In this document: positions 8,952 to 18,044 of the stretch, in pieces | Position numbering within the stretch: position 1 is the first letter of the stretch | Layout: each line of letters opens with the position of its first letter | DNA from: Arenibacter certesii DSM 19833 | GTDB lineage: Bacteria > Bacteroidota > Bacteroidia > Flavobacteriales > Flavobacteriaceae | Assembly (NCBI RefSeq): GCF_000429545.1 | Contig: NZ_AUCB01000039.1 | Location: 1 to 38,031 of the forward strand | Direction: 5' to 3' | DNA: 38,031 bases | Position numbers and translations under genes: made by a program | Notes under the pieces: generated by a model | What the model saw: the letters and a program-made list of their open reading frames with translations, nothing else | The model's database searches: none | What the model was told of the DNA's origin: nothing

Positions 8952-9226
8952 CTGCCCAAGGCTTTCTTTAAAAAATCATTTTCCACTTGCAACTGGTCGA
9001 TTTTACTGTAAAGCGGAGCGGTCCCAGATTCCGGGTCTTCCTTTTCCGCTTGTGGCCCAAAGGCCAGCTCCGCATTTTCCAAGAACTCGCGTTTCAAATT
9101 TGATATCTGGTTGGGGTGCAGCTCGAATTTGGCAGCGAGGTCTTGCAGGCTACTGTGTTCCTTTATCGCCATAATGGCCACTTTGGCCTTGAACGATGCA
9201 CTGAATTTTCTTCTTGATCTCTTCAT
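8918..9226 (-). CDS. IS3-family transposase orfA (copy B)
   Basis: Homologous to orfA of copy A. The start MKRSRRKFSA at 9226 is chosen because copy A begins at the equivalent place; an ATG three codons upstream is also in frame. It has the same HTH (DLAAKFELHPNQISNLKREF) and zipper. The copy A stop codon is changed here, so the protein runs on for about 15 extra residues (CALPKEDKRW) into the orfB start region. Confidence 0.82.
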   Translation of the reverse strand: MKRSRRKFSASFKAKVAIMAIKEHSSLQDLAAKFELHPNQISNLKREFLENAELAFGPQAEKEDPESGTAPLYSKIDQLQVENDFLKKALGRCALPKEDKRW

Positions 9227-9533
9227 ATTTGACAAGGTTAAATTACAACTTATCTTGCTGTCCTAAAAATGGGGAGTATTATATTCAGTTGATCTATACA
9301 TTCAACTTTTATCACAATAAACGAGAACTTTTTCATTGCTAATATAATTATATAGAATGAAATTTTAATGTTAAGTTATTCCGTAAAGTACCTATAAATT
9401 TGATTCATATAAGTTTTAATAAAAAACATTGGTGAATTTAACCGGACATATAACAAATATTTTCAGAGAATCAAGTGTTTAATTAAATTAAAATTGAATA
9501 ATATTTTGACATTATCAATGGTGAAAATAAAAG

Positions 9534-11624
9534 ATGAATAAATTCTATTATATTATTTTATTGCTATTATTAGCTTCCTGCGGTAATAATAGTAAAAGAC
9601 CAGAGCCCTATGGAGCTCTTCCCTCAAGTAACCAAATAAGTTGGCATGAAATGGAATATTTTAGTTTGGTCTGTTATGGTTTAAATACTTATACAGAACA
9701 AGAATGGGCGTATGGAGATGTGGATCCCAAGTTGTTCGATCCTTCAAATCTTGATACCGACCAATGGGCACATGTAGCGAGCGAGGCGGGCATGAAGGGG
9801 CTAATTCTAGTGGCAAAACATCATGATGGATTTTGTTTATGGCCAAGTAGGTATACCGATTATTCCGTTGCTGCTACCCCATGGAAAGATGGAAAAGGAG
9901 ATGTGCTGGCCGATCTTTCAAAATCTTGTAAGAAATATGGATTAAAATTGGGCGTGTATTTATCACCATGGGATAGGAATCATGCCGATTATGGTAAACC
10001 AGAATATGTTGATTACTATTATAATCAATTAGAAGAATTAATGACGGGTTATGGTGATATTTTTGAATTCTGGATTGATGGGGCCAATGGGGGAACCGGT
10101 TATTATGGAGGTGCAAAAGAGAATAGAAGTATAGACCGCACTACCTATTATGGATATGACAGCATTTTCTCAATCGTTAAAAAACACCAACCCAATGCAG
10201 TCATATTCAGTGATGTAGGGCCTGGAGTGCGCTGGGTGGGAAACGAATCTGGTATAGCCAGTGAAACCAATTGGAATACAATTAATGCTAATGGCAGGTA
10301 TCCCGGAGATCCGGACCCTGAATTTGGCAAAAAATTGGGAACTGGAGATAAAAATGGTCCCCAATGGATTCCGGCAGAAGCCAATACTACTTTATCCTGG
10401 CCCAAGGCATGGTATTATCATACGGGAAAACGGCCAAGAAGCCTCAATAATTTAGTTGAATTGTATTATACTTCGATAGGCAGAGGTTCCCCATTAGATT
10501 TGGGTCTGGCCATTGCTCCATCTGGACAAATTAGGGAGGAGGATAAAAATGCACTTCTAAATTTTAAAAAGCGAATGGATTTAGAATTTGCAGTAAACCT
10601 TGTGGAAAATGCTAGGATCACTGCATCAGATTACAGGGAAGGACATAAGGAATATTCACCTGTTAACGCTATTGATAATGATTTAAAGAGTTTTTGGGCC
10701 ACTAATGATAGCGTTAACACGGCATCGTTGACTATCGATTTTGGCAAATTAACAACCTTTAACCGACTACTCCTTCAGGAGGCTATATCTCTAGGTCAAA
10801 GAGTGCATGAATTTAAAGTAGAAATAGATGATAAAGGATCATATAAGGAAATAGCAAAGGGCACGACTATAGGCTATAAAAGAATTCTTCGATTAGACAA
10901 TATCAAAACAAATAGGCTTCGTATTACATTTGAAACGGATGCGCCTTGTTTGACGCTTTCAAATCTCGCCATCTATGATGCACCAGCATTAGTGGATGAT
11001 CCCATTGCCAGAATGGACAATGATGGAAAATTATTTTTCGAACATATTGAAGGTATAAATACCTACTATTCGATTGGGGAGAGGACCGAGAAATCTAATT
11101 TCAGCCAATATTCCGAGCCAATAAATCTTTCAAATGGTGGGCAAGTGTATTATTATGCCAAAGAAGAAAAAACAGGCTTTGAAACGGATATAGTAATGGA
11201 AAGATTTGGTCTTTCAAGAAATAAATGGGAGGTCATTACTCAGGAAGGTAAAAGAGAAGAGAATGCACTAAGAGCTATTGATAATAACCCTGATAGTTTT
11301 TTTATTATAGAAAACAAGGCCGAACAGCAAGAAATAATCATCGATATGGGAACTACCAAGTTTTTAAACGCTTTTGGTTATCTTCCCAGACAAGATGGGA
11401 AAAAGGAGGGAGTAATTTTTGAATATGAATTTTACGTAAGTAAAGATCATAATTATTGGCAATCTCCTGTTGCAAAAGGTTCTTTCCAAAATATTGAAAA
11501 CAACCCAGTAAGACAAATAATCCCATTTAAGGAAGCTAAAGAGGGTAGGTATATTAAATTGGTGTCAAAATCCACCATTAAAAATGATGGAAAAGTATCA
11601 TATGCAGAAATTGAAGTTTTTTAA
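9534..11624 (+). CDS. GH29 alpha-L-fucosidase lipoprotein with C-terminal F5/8-type domain
   Basis: A 696-residue lipoprotein (lipobox LLASC, C16). The GH29 barrel covers residues ~35-350, with KHHDGFCLWPS (~95-105), GVYLSPWDRN (~140-149) and the nucleophile region FEFWIDGANGG, where D182 is the expected nucleophile. Residues ~355-490 resemble a discoidin (F5/8 type C) domain (ASDYREG...AIDNDLKSFWATNDS), and a second similar repeat appears near residues 565-696 (RAIDNNPDSFF). It removes terminal alpha-L-fucose; the discoidin-bearing architecture suggests the 1,3/1,4-specific GH29 group (GH29-B), which is inference. It starts the fucose-catabolism block. The 250 bp upstream (9284-9533) are AT-rich non-coding DNA that must hold its promoter. 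Its sequence is far from the two near-identical GH29 genes at 27.7 and 30.4 kb. Confidence 0.92.
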   Translation: MNKFYYIILLLLLASCGNNSKRPEPYGALPSSNQISWHEMEYFSLVCYGLNTYTEQEWAYGDVDPKLFDPSNLDTDQWAHVASEAGMKGLILVAKHHDGFCLWPSRYTDYSVAATPWKDGKGDVLADLSKSCKKYGLKLGVYLSPWDRNHADYGKPEYVDYYYNQLEELMTGYGDIFEFWIDGANGGTGYYGGAKENRSIDRTTYYGYDSIFSIVKKHQPNAVIFSDVGPGVRWVGNESGIASETNWNTINANGRYPGDPDPEFGKKLGTGDKNGPQWIPAEANTTLSWPKAWYYHTGKRPRSLNNLVELYYTSIGRGSPLDLGLAIAPSGQIREEDKNALLNFKKRMDLEFAVNLVENARITASDYREGHKEYSPVNAIDNDLKSFWATNDSVNTASLTIDFGKLTTFNRLLLQEAISLGQRVHEFKVEIDDKGSYKEIAKGTTIGYKRILRLDNIKTNRLRITFETDAPCLTLSNLAIYDAPALVDDPIARMDNDGKLFFEHIEGINTYYSIGERTEKSNFSQYSEPINLSNGGQVYYYAKEEKTGFETDIVMERFGLSRNKWEVITQEGKREENALRAIDNNPDSFFIIENKAEQQEIIIDMGTTKFLNAFGYLPRQDGKKEGVIFEYEFYVSKDHNYWQSPVAKGSFQNIENNPVRQIIPFKEAKEGRYIKLVSKSTIKNDGKVSYAEIEVF

Positions 11625-11635
11625 AAAATATAATA

Positions 11636-12307
11636 ATGTCAAATCAAATTAATAAAATCGATATCTCACTAGCAGATCGATTGGAAAAGTGCTACTCGGG
11701 AGCTGTATACGATGTGCTTAGAGCTATGGGGTATCCAAATCAAACTTTATCAAACCAGATACGGCCACTTGATATTACAAGTAAATTGTCAGGTCAAGTA
11801 TATACGGTTAGTGGAAGATATGATGATACTTTGGAACCCCATGACACCTTGTTGCATTGGACCGCAATGCTCTCAAAGGCACCCAAGGATAGTGTAATTA
11901 TTTGTCAGCCCAATGATCATACGTTAGGTCATATGGGTGAGCTTTCAGCGGAAACCTTGCTATTGAGGGGGGTCAGGGGATATATTGTGGACGGCGGGTG
12001 TAGGGATTCTGAATTTATTTCAAGGATTGGATTTAAGGTATTCTCTAAGTATTGTACACCCATGGACGTGGTGGGACGGTGGACTGCTCAAGATTTTGAG
12101 GAACCCATAGAAATCGATGGGGTAAAGATTATTTCTGGAGATTATGTGCTTGCGGATAGGGATGGGGTAGTGATAATCCCTAAGAACATAGCGGAGGAAG
12201 TTATCGCTAAAACCGAAGAAGTACTACAAACTGAGAATTTAGTAAGGACGGCAATACTAGCCGGAGAAGACCCTCAAAGAGCTTATTTGAAATATGGGAA
12301 GTTTTAA
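11636..12307 (+). CDS. RraA-family protein, probable class II pyruvate aldolase
   Basis: A 223-residue protein of the RraA/HMG-aldolase fold (often labelled dimethylmenaquinone methyltransferase). Signature: GHMGELSAETLLLRGVRGYI at ~98-117, then GGCRD with R123 and D124, the substrate and metal-binding pair of HMG/CHA aldolase, and LADRDGVVIIP at ~172. Such enzymes cleave pyruvate from 4-hydroxy-2-oxo acids in retro-aldol fashion. It lies 11 bp after GH29 and overlaps the next gene by 14 bp. Next to a UxaA-type dehydratase and FucP, a 2-keto-3-deoxy-fuconate aldolase role is plausible but unproven. It is cytoplasmic, with no signal peptide. Confidence 0.85.
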   Translation: MSNQINKIDISLADRLEKCYSGAVYDVLRAMGYPNQTLSNQIRPLDITSKLSGQVYTVSGRYDDTLEPHDTLLHWTAMLSKAPKDSVIICQPNDHTLGHMGELSAETLLLRGVRGYIVDGGCRDSEFISRIGFKVFSKYCTPMDVVGRWTAQDFEEPIEIDGVKIISGDYVLADRDGVVIIPKNIAEEVIAKTEEVLQTENLVRTAILAGEDPQRAYLKYGKF

Positions 12308-12593
12308 AAAACTAATTCGGCTGTCGGAAAATGATAATGTCTTGGTTGTCTGTTGTAACATTGAACCTGGAGAAGAGCTTCAGCTAGAAAATGTAAGATA
12401 TGTAATCAATGAATTCGTTGCATTGGGGCATAAGATTGCTTTAAAGGATATTGCGATGGGAGAACCTATATTAAAGTTCAATGTGGTCATAGGAAGTGCT
12501 GTTCGAGATATAAAAAAAGGACAACATGTGCATGTCCATAACATAAAAAGCGATTTTATCCCAACCTATACCATTGATAATCAAAAAAGTTAA
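12294..12593 (+). CDS. UxaA-family dehydratase small subunit (SAF domain)
   Basis: A 99-residue SAF-domain protein equivalent to the N-terminal domain of altronate dehydratase UxaA or to the small subunit SuyA. Visible signature: NDNVLVVCCNIEPGEEL near the start, HKIALKDIAMGEPILKFN in the middle, and the histidine-rich KGQHVHVHNIKSDF near the end. In E. coli UxaA the SAF and catalytic parts are one chain; here they are separate genes, 10 bp apart. The start overlaps the rraA-like gene by 14 bp, so it is probably translationally coupled. Substrate discussed with the large subunit. Confidence 0.87.
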   Translation: MGSFKKLIRLSENDNVLVVCCNIEPGEELQLENVRYVINEFVALGHKIALKDIAMGEPILKFNVVIGSAVRDIKKGQHVHVHNIKSDFIPTYTIDNQKS

Positions 12594-12603
12594 ATAAGGT
12601 AAA

Positions 12604-13797
12604 ATGGAACTATTAGGATACGAAAGAAAAGATGGCCGTAAGGGAATTCGGAATGTAATTTTAGTTGCCTATTTAGTAGAATGTGCCCATTTTGTTTCTT
12701 CTGAAATTGCGTATCCATATAAAAAGGATGGCGTACAGGTGGTGGGTTTTGGTGGATGTTACCCCAACAGTCATGCAAGTAAGGTAATGACCCAATTATG
12801 TACACATCCCAATGTGGGTGCCGTACTACTAGTATCTTTGGGATGTGAAAGTTTCAATAGAGCTAAATTAGCAAAAGATATTCAAGCGTCAGGGAGGCCC
12901 GTTGAAACCTTGGTAATTCAAAACTGTGGAGGCACTGCCAAAACAGTAAAAAAAGGCCAAGCCTGGTTGCAGTCCACAATATCCAAATTAATGGATACCA
13001 AAAGAGTTAAAATTGGGGTGAAGGATCTGGTCGTGGGGACCATTTGTGGGGGTTCCGACGCTACCAGTGGCATAACTGCAAACCCTGCAGTTGGGTTAAC
13101 CTTTGATAAATTGGTCAAAAACCAAGCAATTGCGATTTTCGAGGAAACCGGGGAGATGATTGGATGTGTAGAGGACATAGTAGCTAGGGCAAAAACTAGG
13201 AATCTTGGAATGGAAATACAGAATTGCCTAAACAAGGCTGCCAGGTATTATACTATTATGGGACATGGGAGTTTTGCCCCTGGGAACGCAGATGGGGGAT
13301 TAAGTACCATTGAAGAAAAAAGCTTGGGTGCCTATAGTAAGAGTGGTAGCGCCCAAATTTCAGGTCTGATAAAGCCCGGTGATGTACCTCCTTCTGCTGG
13401 GCTTTACCTTATGGATGTTGTGCCAGATGGAGAGCCCCGATTTGGGTTTCCTAATATTAATGACAATATGGAAATTACGGAACTAATAGCTTCCGGGTGT
13501 CATCTTATACTTTTTACAACGGGCCGTGGCTCGGTGGTAGGATCTGCAGTCTCTCCAGTAATAAAAATATGTGCGAATCCGGATACCTTTCGAAAAATGT
13601 CGGACGATATGGATGTCAATGCAGGCAAGGTTATAGAATCAAATGTGACATTACAAGAAGTTTCCGAGGAAATCTATGATAAAATAATCGAGACTGCTTC
13701 TGGTGTCCCTACGGTTTCCGAAAAATTGGGGCATCAAGAATTTGTTATCGGCTACAAGACTTTCGAACCTATAGGACCTAATTGTCTCGTGGGATGA
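12604..13797 (+). CDS. UxaA-family dehydratase large subunit (altronate/galactarate dehydratase type)
   Basis: A 397-residue protein matching the catalytic part of UxaA/GarD: GYERKDGRKGIRN at the start, GGCYPNSHASK (~50), LGCESFNRAKLA (~79), NCGGTAKTVKKG (~98), LVVGTICGGSDATSGITANP (~140) and FTTGRGSVVGSAVSPVIKI (~300). These family enzymes dehydrate aldonates or aldarates to 2-keto-3-deoxy acids using an iron/metal site. The C-terminus (GYKTFEPIGPNCLVG) is typical. Placed between an RraA-type aldolase and a FucP permease, L-fuconate is the most attractive substrate. Altronate, galactarate or a sulfolactate-like compound (SuyB is a relative) remain possible. No fuconate dehydratase of the enolase superfamily is in the window. 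Confidence 0.9.
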   Translation: MELLGYERKDGRKGIRNVILVAYLVECAHFVSSEIAYPYKKDGVQVVGFGGCYPNSHASKVMTQLCTHPNVGAVLLVSLGCESFNRAKLAKDIQASGRPVETLVIQNCGGTAKTVKKGQAWLQSTISKLMDTKRVKIGVKDLVVGTICGGSDATSGITANPAVGLTFDKLVKNQAIAIFEETGEMIGCVEDIVARAKTRNLGMEIQNCLNKAARYYTIMGHGSFAPGNADGGLSTIEEKSLGAYSKSGSAQISGLIKPGDVPPSAGLYLMDVVPDGEPRFGFPNINDNMEITELIASGCHLILFTTGRGSVVGSAVSPVIKICANPDTFRKMSDDMDVNAGKVIESNVTLQEVSEEIYDKIIETASGVPTVSEKLGHQEFVIGYKTFEPIGPNCLVG

Positions 13798-13832
13798 TCA
13801 AGATTCGGAGTATAGGTACAATTCAATAGATT

Positions 13833-15107
13833 ATGAGTGAAACCCAAAAATTTTCGAAGTTGCCCTTCATTCTGATAACAAGTCTATTTCTTGTTTGGGG
13901 TCTGTCAAATAATATGACTGATATCCTATTGGCAGCATTCAAAAGGATTATGAGCATGACGGATTTTCAGACCTCATGGATTCAGGTGGCTTTTTATGGT
14001 TCCTATTTTTGCTTAGCAATTCCCGCAGCACTATTTATAAAAAGGTATACCTACAAATCAGGCGTTTTATTAGGCCTTGGACTTTTCATTTTGGGTTCGT
14101 TATTGTTTTATCCGGCGAGCATCAGCATGCAATATGGTCACTTTCTTAGTGCACTTTTCATTTTGGCCGGTGGATTGGCAATTTTAGAAACAACCGCAAA
14201 CCCATATATTATTGCCATGGGGCCAGAGGAATCTGCGACAAGACGTTTGAACTTGGCACAATCATTTAATCCTATCGGATCCATCATTGGAATACTGTTG
14301 GGTAAGGTATATATTCTCTCCCATTTGAATTCGGCAAGTGCCGAAGAAAGGGCCTCGATGGATTCTGAAAAGTTAGATATTATTCAGTCAGAAGAATTAA
14401 ATGCCGTCATGGGGCCGTATGTAGCAGTAGCTATAATGTTGATTTTACTTTGGGTGTTAATTTACTTTGTGAAAATGTCCAAGGCATCAGATGCCTCACA
14501 AGATTTTAATATTATACCGGCGGTAAAAAGACTTGTAAAGAATAAGGATTATCTAGCGGGAATAGTAGCTCAATTTTTTTATGTCGGGGCTCAAATTGGT
14601 GTTTGGTCCTTTACCATACGGTATGTAATGAATGAACTTCAATTAAATGAGGAACAGGCATCAAGCTACTATTTGGCTTCTTTGATTCTTTTTATGGTTT
14701 CGAGGTTTGTATGTACTGCATTGATGAAATTTTTTAGACCAAATATTTTACTTGCTCTTCTTTCCTTTATTGCAATATTGGCAACTTTCTGTGTTATCTA
14801 TTTTGGTGGCTTAGTGGGGGTGTATGCTTTGGTACTAATTTCCGGATGTATGTCTTTAATGTATCCCACCATATATGGATTGGCTATTTCAGGATTGAGA
14901 AACGATACTAAAATTGCAAGTTCGGGACTTGTAATGGCTATTTTAGGAGGTGCTGTTCTGACGCCTTTACAAGGATTGGTTTCCGATATTGCAGAGAGTA
15001 TCAATTATGCATTTTACGTTCCCTTATTTTCATTTTTAGTGGTGTTTCTTTATGCCGTGAGTATCAGCAAAAAAATAAAGAGAGGTGAACAAACTCAAAG
15101 TTATTGA
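13833..15107 (+). CDS. L-fucose permease-like MFS transporter
   Basis: A 424-residue protein with about 12 membrane segments. It has the FucP family motif ETTANPYIIAMGPEESATRR followed by LNLAQSFNPIGSIIG (residues ~119-152). D30 in NNMTDILLAAF and E119 in LETTANPY match the two acidic residues of E. coli FucP (D46, E135) that couple proton and fucose. It is a proton-driven sugar importer of the inner membrane, most likely for L-fucose given the fucosidases around it. It starts 35 bp after the dehydratase gene and its 3' end nearly touches the esterase gene. The symbol fucP is withheld because related FHS-family permeases also carry other sugars. Confidence 0.85.
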   Translation: MSETQKFSKLPFILITSLFLVWGLSNNMTDILLAAFKRIMSMTDFQTSWIQVAFYGSYFCLAIPAALFIKRYTYKSGVLLGLGLFILGSLLFYPASISMQYGHFLSALFILAGGLAILETTANPYIIAMGPEESATRRLNLAQSFNPIGSIIGILLGKVYILSHLNSASAEERASMDSEKLDIIQSEELNAVMGPYVAVAIMLILLWVLIYFVKMSKASDASQDFNIIPAVKRLVKNKDYLAGIVAQFFYVGAQIGVWSFTIRYVMNELQLNEEQASSYYLASLILFMVSRFVCTALMKFFRPNILLALLSFIAILATFCVIYFGGLVGVYALVLISGCMSLMYPTIYGLAISGLRNDTKIASSGLVMAILGGAVLTPLQGLVSDIAESINYAFYVPLFSFLVVFLYAVSISKKIKRGEQTQSY

Positions 15108-15118
15108 ATTTTTATAAT

Positions 15119-17080
15119 ATGAAAATAAGGATATTGGCCATACTTTTTGCTTTAACTTCTTTTAGGGCAATGACCCAAGCGGAGCAGCCAAAAATTGAAT
15201 TTTCGGTATGGAAGGGCTTCAAGAAAGAAAAGTTTCTATTTGAAGGTAAAGACGCCCATGTGGTTAAACCCAATAAAACTTTAGACGGAAAACCGTGGGT
15301 ATGGCGGGCCCGATTTCCAAATTGGCATGCTGAGATGGATAGTATTTTATTGTCTGAAGGTTACCATATTGCCCACATAAATACTGAAAACATGTACGGA
15401 AGTCCCAAAGCGATGGCAATTTGGGACAGGTTTTATACATTTTTAAGAAATGAATATAAACTTGATAAAAAACTTAGCCTTGAAGGGGCCAGCAGGGGCG
15501 GACTATTTATATTCAATTGGGCCAAGAACAATCCTGACAAGATAAACTGTATCTATGCCGAATCCCCAGTTTGTGATTTCAAAAGCTGGCCCGGCGGGTT
15601 TGGTCATGGAAAAGGAAGCAAGGAAGATTGGGAGCGTCTTAAGATTGAGTATGGCTTTACTTCTGATAAAGAGGCAAAATTGTATATTGACCAACCTTTT
15701 TATAATTTGGAAGAATTGGCCCAAGAAAAGGTCCCCATACTATTTATGGTGGGGTTAAAGGATGAAGTCGTGCCAATGGAAGAAAATACCATAATATTGG
15801 CAGACCGCTATGTAAAACTTGGAGGTTCGGTGACCATAGTACCTTGTACGGAAGGGGAACAAGACCTTTTTGGGCATCACTTTCCTATTGAAACGCCTCG
15901 TTTGGGGGCCGATTTCATACGGTACAATACCGAACTTCCAAAACCCAAACTGGAATCTTCAACATATCACCATTTACGGGGCGGACTTAAAAATTCGTTT
16001 ATTAAATTCGAACGTGAGAAAAAGGGAAGGGTCGCATTTTTAGGGGGATCTATTACCTATAATGGGGGTTGGCGCGATAGTATTACCAATTTCCTAAAGT
16101 ATCGTTTTCCAAATACTAAATTCGAATTTATCGCTGCAGGAATACCTTCAATGGGATCAACCCCGGCCGCCTTTCGTTTGGAAAGAGATGTGTTGGAAAA
16201 CGGCCCCGTGGACCTGTTATTTGAAGAAGCTGCTGTCAACGATGCGGCGAACGGAAGAGCCAATGAGGAACAAATCAGGGCTATGGAAGGTATTGTACGC
16301 CATGTACGCCATAATAATCCGACAACAGATATTGTATTGATGCATTTTGTAGATCCCGAAAAAATGGAATCTTACAGAAATGGTGAAATACCACAAGTTA
16401 TTCAAAACCATGAGCGCGTAGCAATACATTATAACATTCCTACTATTGACCTTGCCAAAGAAGTAACTGAACGCATTGGTGCAGGGGAATTTAGCTGGGA
16501 AGAAGATTTTAAAAACTTGCACCCATCTCCTTTCGGACAAGGTATTTATGCACATTCTATTATAACGTTTCTAGAAAATGCTTGGGATGGAAATGTGGCT
16601 GAAGATGATAAAATAACGGTACACTCCCTTCCTGAAAAATTAGATAATAATTCATATGATAATGGGGCTTTAATTCCGATATCCAATAATATGGCCTCAA
16701 AAGGATGGAAATACGATGCGAATTGGAAGCCATCCGATGGAGTTGGTTCAAGAGAAAATTATACCAACGTACCTATGCTTATCGGTTCAACTACCGGAGC
16801 AATATTAAAATTTAAATTTGAAGGTACAGCTGTTGGAATCACTGTAGCCGCAGGGCCAGATGCTGGTATTCTCGAATACCGTATAGATAATGGACCATGG
16901 TTAAAACAGGATTTATTTACCAATTGGAGTTCACATCTACATTTACCTTGGTATTTTACTTTGAAAACAGATCTTATGCCTGGAAAGCACGTATTGAGAT
17001 TGCGATTAAACAAAGAGAAGAATATGGCTAGTAAAGGTAATAGCTGTAGGATCAGATATTTTTATGTAAACAAGGATTAG
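15119..17080 (+). CDS. Secreted two-domain esterase: alpha/beta-hydrolase fused to SGNH hydrolase
   Basis: About 653 residues from the ATG at 15119, which gives a signal peptide (IRILAILFALTSF); an in-frame TTG at 15104 is less likely. Domain 1 (~25-275) is an alpha/beta hydrolase with nucleophile motif EGASRGG (S125), Asp in GLKDEVVP (D215) and His in LFGHHFP (H253 or H254). Domain 2 (~300-485) is SGNH: FLGGSITYNGGW (S311), AAVNDAANG (N374-D375) and NLHPSPFG (H468, with D463). The C-terminal ~150 residues form a beta-rich module with AAGPDAGILEYRIDNGPW. Both active sites look complete. It probably removes acyl groups (acetate or similar) from the target glycan in the periplasm. A decayed copy of its C-terminal module lies at 18045-18326. 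Confidence 0.85.
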   Translation: MKIRILAILFALTSFRAMTQAEQPKIEFSVWKGFKKEKFLFEGKDAHVVKPNKTLDGKPWVWRARFPNWHAEMDSILLSEGYHIAHINTENMYGSPKAMAIWDRFYTFLRNEYKLDKKLSLEGASRGGLFIFNWAKNNPDKINCIYAESPVCDFKSWPGGFGHGKGSKEDWERLKIEYGFTSDKEAKLYIDQPFYNLEELAQEKVPILFMVGLKDEVVPMEENTIILADRYVKLGGSVTIVPCTEGEQDLFGHHFPIETPRLGADFIRYNTELPKPKLESSTYHHLRGGLKNSFIKFEREKKGRVAFLGGSITYNGGWRDSITNFLKYRFPNTKFEFIAAGIPSMGSTPAAFRLERDVLENGPVDLLFEEAAVNDAANGRANEEQIRAMEGIVRHVRHNNPTTDIVLMHFVDPEKMESYRNGEIPQVIQNHERVAIHYNIPTIDLAKEVTERIGAGEFSWEEDFKNLHPSPFGQGIYAHSIITFLENAWDGNVAEDDKITVHSLPEKLDNNSYDNGALIPISNNMASKGWKYDANWKPSDGVGSRENYTNVPMLIGSTTGAILKFKFEGTAVGITVAAGPDAGILEYRIDNGPWLKQDLFTNWSSHLHLPWYFTLKTDLMPGKHVLRLRLNKEKNMASKGNSCRIRYFYVNKD

Positions 17081-17179
17081 GAGAAGAGTAGTAGTGATAT
17101 TATTAAAAACATGGAGGTCAGTAGTTAGATTCATAATAATTCGTTTTTATATATTTTTGCCTTGTTCCCCATTATGGTA

Positions 17180-18001
17180 ATTAGCTAGGCGATTACGGTC
17201 TCTTTGCACTGAGACCCGTTCTGTGATAAACGAAATTTGTCGAAGTACCTATTGAGATTATTATCGCTGACTGTTGAATAGCCGTCCTGAACCGAGATTT
17301 TATCTTCTCAAGGTTTTCCGGGTCTTTAAATTGAGTTCGATGTTGCTTTCAATTTGGACGATGTCAAATGCCTTAACTTTCGGAATATAGCCTTTCCATT
17401 TATCAGTAATCCTATTTGCAGACATAGTGAGATTGTTAAAGATATACTGTAGGCAACTTACGGAAAAATGCTCTATTTCCATGGCTTACATGTGACTAAC
17501 CTTTGTCGTCCTCCGTTAGCAGTACCGCAGTTATCGACTTCTTTTTCTTGGAATCATAACTTCTTCCTATCTTACCTTTTTCGATCCCTCCGATGACGAA
17601 TTCGTCCACTTGTTCGGAGCCGTCCATGCGATGGTTCCTACTGGACTCCATGGCCTCGTTATCCGTTAAGCATGAACAGGCGCCGTTTCTTCGTAAATGC
17701 CATAGCTTACGTCCGTATAACAGGTCGAAAGACCATTTATGCTGGTGTCCATTTCAAAACAGCTAAAGAATGCTTTGCGCACAAGGGACTTCACTTTATG
17801 GAACAGTATTTTGATAGATGCCGACGAGGTATGGTCGCAAATGTTGCAGTTCTTGGAATAATCCTTGCGGATCTGGGCCGCCCAATGGTTCTATTTGAAA
17901 CATTCTTTCCGTTAGATCACGGCGGGATTTTCCTTGTAATCCATGTCCGTTTCGAACGGGTTGGAGAACCCCAGAAGATTTTGACCACTGAAAATATCCA
18001 T
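17180..18001 (-). pseudogene. Relic of an IS1595-family (ISXO2-like) transposase
   Basis: Reading the minus strand from an ATG at 18001 gives MDIFSGQNLLGFSNPFETDM, then ICDHTSSASIKILFHKVKSL and VRKAFFSCFEMDTS, the zinc-ribbon and following region of ISXO2-type transposases. Further down come VDEFVIGGIEKGKIGRSYDS and KKKSITAVLLTEDDKG, containing the first catalytic Asp motif. Then KVKAFDIVQIESNIELN and finally NLNRYFDKFRLS with QCKETVI. Several frameshifts and stops interrupt it, and no terminal repeats were found. The plus-strand open frame at 17672-18010 is only the antisense of this relic. Confidence 0.8.
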
Positions 18002-18044
18002 AAAATCTAAAAATTTATTGGCCTTGAGGATAAGAATCTATCTA

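Larger units (their letters stand above)
8239..9283 (-). mobile_element. IS3-family (IS150-like) element, copy B, left end deleted
   Basis: A second, clearly diverged copy of the element at 6602-7830. Its right end (GGGGAGTATTATA, ending at 9283) is intact and matches copy A. On the left, homology to copy A stops at about 8239, just after the codons for SLKYEKIY, so the 3' end of orfB and the left inverted repeat are missing. No target duplication can be identified. The deletion boundary lies about 55 bp beyond the end of the acyltransferase pseudogene, so the two losses may be linked. Confidence 0.82.

Noticed and set aside
17672-18010. 112-residue plus-strand open frame
   Set aside because: It is the antisense of the IS1595-type transposase relic; the minus strand carries the recognisable motifs.
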